From Actinosynnema sp. ALI-1.44 (GTDB lineage Bacteria > Actinomycetota > Actinomycetes > Mycobacteriales > Pseudonocardiaceae): a stretch of DNA of 64,000 bases. The DNA lies in the NCBI RefSeq assembly GCF_001984155.1, contig NZ_MTQO01000029.1, forward strand, positions 1 to 64,000, written 5' to 3'. A program made the translations under genes and the position numbers. The notes beneath the pieces are model-generated. The model was given only the letters and a program-made list of their open reading frames with translations. It did not search any database and was not told the origin of the DNA. Positions within the stretch are counted from its first letter, which is position 1. The number at the start of each line of letters is the position of its first letter. This document shows, in pieces, positions 62,674 to 64,000 of the stretch.

Positions 62674-62690
62674 CCGCACGCATCGCCGCA

Positions 62691-62722
62691 GCACCCCGCG
62701 CGAGAGAAATCGCGTGGGGTGC
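62691..62722 (+). terminator. Terminator of the second P450 gene
   Basis: GCACCCCGCGCG (62691-62702) pairs with CGCGTGGGGTGC (62711-62722), 12 bases with one G-T wobble, across an A-rich 8-base loop. It starts 18 bases after the stop. Confidence 0.7.
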
Positions 62723-62823
62723 AGTCCGTTGTGCTGTCGTCCCGCGGGCTCCAACCCGTCATCGGGAAGAGTTGATATTGCGGGACGATGGCGTGCATGA
62801 CGGTTCGTGCGGAGGGAACTTCG

Positions 62824-63888
62824 ATGGCCTGGCTCGATCGAGATCAAATGCCGGTACGGTTCGCGATAGTGACGTCGGTGGCAAGCGGACTCATACTGGC
62901 CGTCATCGTGAGGGCATTCCCAACAGGTGCTGTTCTGATGTGGTTCGCGATGGCCTCAGGCGGTGTCGCGGCATTTTCGTTCGGTGCGATGATGCTGATC
63001 CGTCGTACGCGAAATCGTTCGAGAAGGGCATTTCTGATCACGTCGGCCTTCGGTCAGAAGTACTACGTCGCGGATTTCGTTCTGCGTGCGCAGAGCGCGC
63101 TGGACAGCGAGGGAATCGACCTCGTGCTCAAGGTGCCTGACCGGGACTATGACGCCAGTGCGCAGTCCCACCACCTGGGCAGACTCCTGGACAGGCGGCG
63201 TGAGTACGTCGGTGGGATCATCTTCGCCGGTGAGGTGCACCGGTTACGTGACGACCTGGTGACGTTCTGCCGCGGATCACGATTACCGGTGGTCTTCACC
63301 GATATCGAACCGTTCGACAAGGTGGCCGACTACCCGCCCAACAGCGCGTACATCGGATACGACACCGGTGAACTCGGTGAGCAGGCCGGTCAGTGGCTGG
63401 CCAGGCACCTTCGCGGGAAGCGACAGCCACGCGTCCTCATCGTCGCCAGTCTGGAACACAGCACCCGGCAGGAACGGTGCGAGAAGATCCTGCGCCGCGA
63501 ATTGCCGGATGTGATGATCACGACCGAAGACCGGTGCGGTTTCGTGCGTTCTCGCGCATGCGACGCTGTACGCGCTCACGTCCGGCAAATGGATCCTCAC
63601 GAGTGTCTCGACGCGATCTTCTGCACCAACGACGAGATGGCCTTGGGGGCCGTCGACGCGCTGTCGACGCCCTCCTCGGTCACCCGGAACACTGTCGTGG
63701 TGGGAATCGATGGAGTTCTGGAAGCGAAAGCGTTGATCGACACCACCGGTAGTCCGCTGCGCGCCACTGTCGTTCAGGACACCCACCGCCTGGCGGGCTG
63801 TGTCGTGGACCTGCTGATCAAGATGCATCGGGGTCGCACGGTGCCGACGCGGACGATTCTGAAAGCTGAGATGTACGTGGCGAATTGA
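62824..63888 (+). CDS. Membrane-anchored periplasmic-binding-protein-like sensor (no HTH)
   Basis: This 354-residue protein has two N-terminal membrane helices (FAIVTSVASGLILAVIV and AVLMWFAMASGGVAAFSF) and then the basic stretch RRTRNRSRR. A LacI/ribose-binding-type domain of about 280 residues follows, with FLITSAFGQKYYVADFVLRA, GRLLDRRREYVGGIIFAGEV, LDAIFCTNDEMALGAVDALS and VVVGIDGVLEAKALIDTTGS. There is no HTH and no lipoprotein signal. By the positive-inside rule the binding domain would face the cytoplasm, which is unusual. The ATG at 62824 has GGAGGG 7 bases upstream. The next gene starts 30 bases later and is probably in the same operon. TTA codons occur near 63244 and 63282. Confidence 0.75.
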   Translation: MAWLDRDQMPVRFAIVTSVASGLILAVIVRAFPTGAVLMWFAMASGGVAAFSFGAMMLIRRTRNRSRRAFLITSAFGQKYYVADFVLRAQSALDSEGIDLVLKVPDRDYDASAQSHHLGRLLDRRREYVGGIIFAGEVHRLRDDLVTFCRGSRLPVVFTDIEPFDKVADYPPNSAYIGYDTGELGEQAGQWLARHLRGKRQPRVLIVASLEHSTRQERCEKILRRELPDVMITTEDRCGFVRSRACDAVRAHVRQMDPHECLDAIFCTNDEMALGAVDALSTPSSVTRNTVVVGIDGVLEAKALIDTTGSPLRATVVQDTHRLAGCVVDLLIKMHRGRTVPTRTILKAEMYVAN

Positions 63889-63918
63889 GCGTCAGTGCTG
63901 GTGACCGAGGAGTTCGAC

Positions 63919-64000
63919 GTGACTGACAAACGCGACGCGGCGGTCAACGCGATGCACGCCTACGAACGCGGCGGCGATCCCAACCGCGGCAGACCAGAGG
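63919..64000 (+). CDS. Start of an unidentified gene, cut by the right edge
   Basis: A GTG at 63919 with GAGGAG 6 bases upstream opens a frame that runs to the edge (27 codons seen). It begins VTDKRDAAVNAMHAYERGGD, which is charged and helical. It is 30 bases after the membrane-anchored binding protein and likely in its operon. Too little is visible for a family call. Confidence 0.55.
   Translation, partial: MTDKRDAAVNAMHAYERGGDPNRGRPE

Overview
The window is GC-rich chromosomal DNA from a filamentous-actinomycete-type bacterium. The evidence is the very high third-position GC, many GTG and TTG starts with GGAGG-like ribosome sites, the regulator repertoire (SARP, PucR, IclR, GntR, LuxR, PadR, MerR and STAND families) and a large modular NRPS-PKS gene. 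A DUF222/HNH gene, AfsR-like NB-ARC proteins and WD40-STAND proteins fit Pseudonocardiales and relatives, but the genus cannot be fixed from sequence alone. No rRNA, tRNA, CRISPR array, insertion sequence or replication origin was seen.

Layout. (1) 1-12 kb: the edge of a DUF222/HNH gene, then a metabolic region with a GlcD-like flavoprotein and its divergent PucR-type regulator, a TetR regulator, two amidohydrolases of one family, an esterase, a DAO-type flavoprotein, a VOC protein with a small membrane protein, and a LysR regulator. (2) 12-28.6 kb: a natural-product locus. A carrier-protein-like fragment is followed by an ArsR-type regulator, two MFS exporters and one 3,337-residue synthetase with the order acyl ligase, ACP, KS, AT, ACP, luciferase-like monooxygenase, C, A, PCP, C. 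Two tandem secreted M1-type metallopeptidases lie directly downstream. The synthetase has no thioesterase and ends in a lone condensation domain, so a partner or unusual release chemistry is expected. The exporters and the synthetase carry TTA codons. (3) 28.6-41 kb: catabolic units. One has MFS, P450, an M20 amidohydrolase, a PuuE-like deacetylase and a divergent IclR regulator with palindromic operators. The other has an MHS-type transporter, an old-yellow-enzyme reductase, an alpha/beta hydrolase, a GntR regulator, a HIBADH-like reductase and a carboxymuconolactone-decarboxylase-family protein, tied together by three GTA(A/G)TAC sites. (4) 40.4-56 kb: a regulatory block with a LuxR-type regulator, a 32-residue peptide gene, a giant SARP-ATPase-LuxR regulator, a PadR/membrane-protein pair, a MerR regulator, a subtilisin, a STAND protein with 14 WD40 repeats, and an XRE/NB-ARC/TPR regulator. 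(5) 56-64 kb: a ricin-type lectin, a large PA14/sorbosone-dehydrogenase/CBM/DUF1080 exoprotein, a LysR gene with an internal deletion, a small two-cysteine secreted peptide, a second P450, a membrane-anchored sugar-binding-type protein and a partial gene at the right edge.

Working together. The NRPS-PKS locus is the most distinctive part: it should make a hydroxylated acyl-peptide that is exported and possibly matured by the adjacent peptidases. The catabolic blocks read as inducible degradation pathways with local regulators. Strong hairpin terminators separate several units at 1345, 38115, 53203, 56959, 61272 and 62691. Domain and family calls are by eye from motifs; no database search was run.
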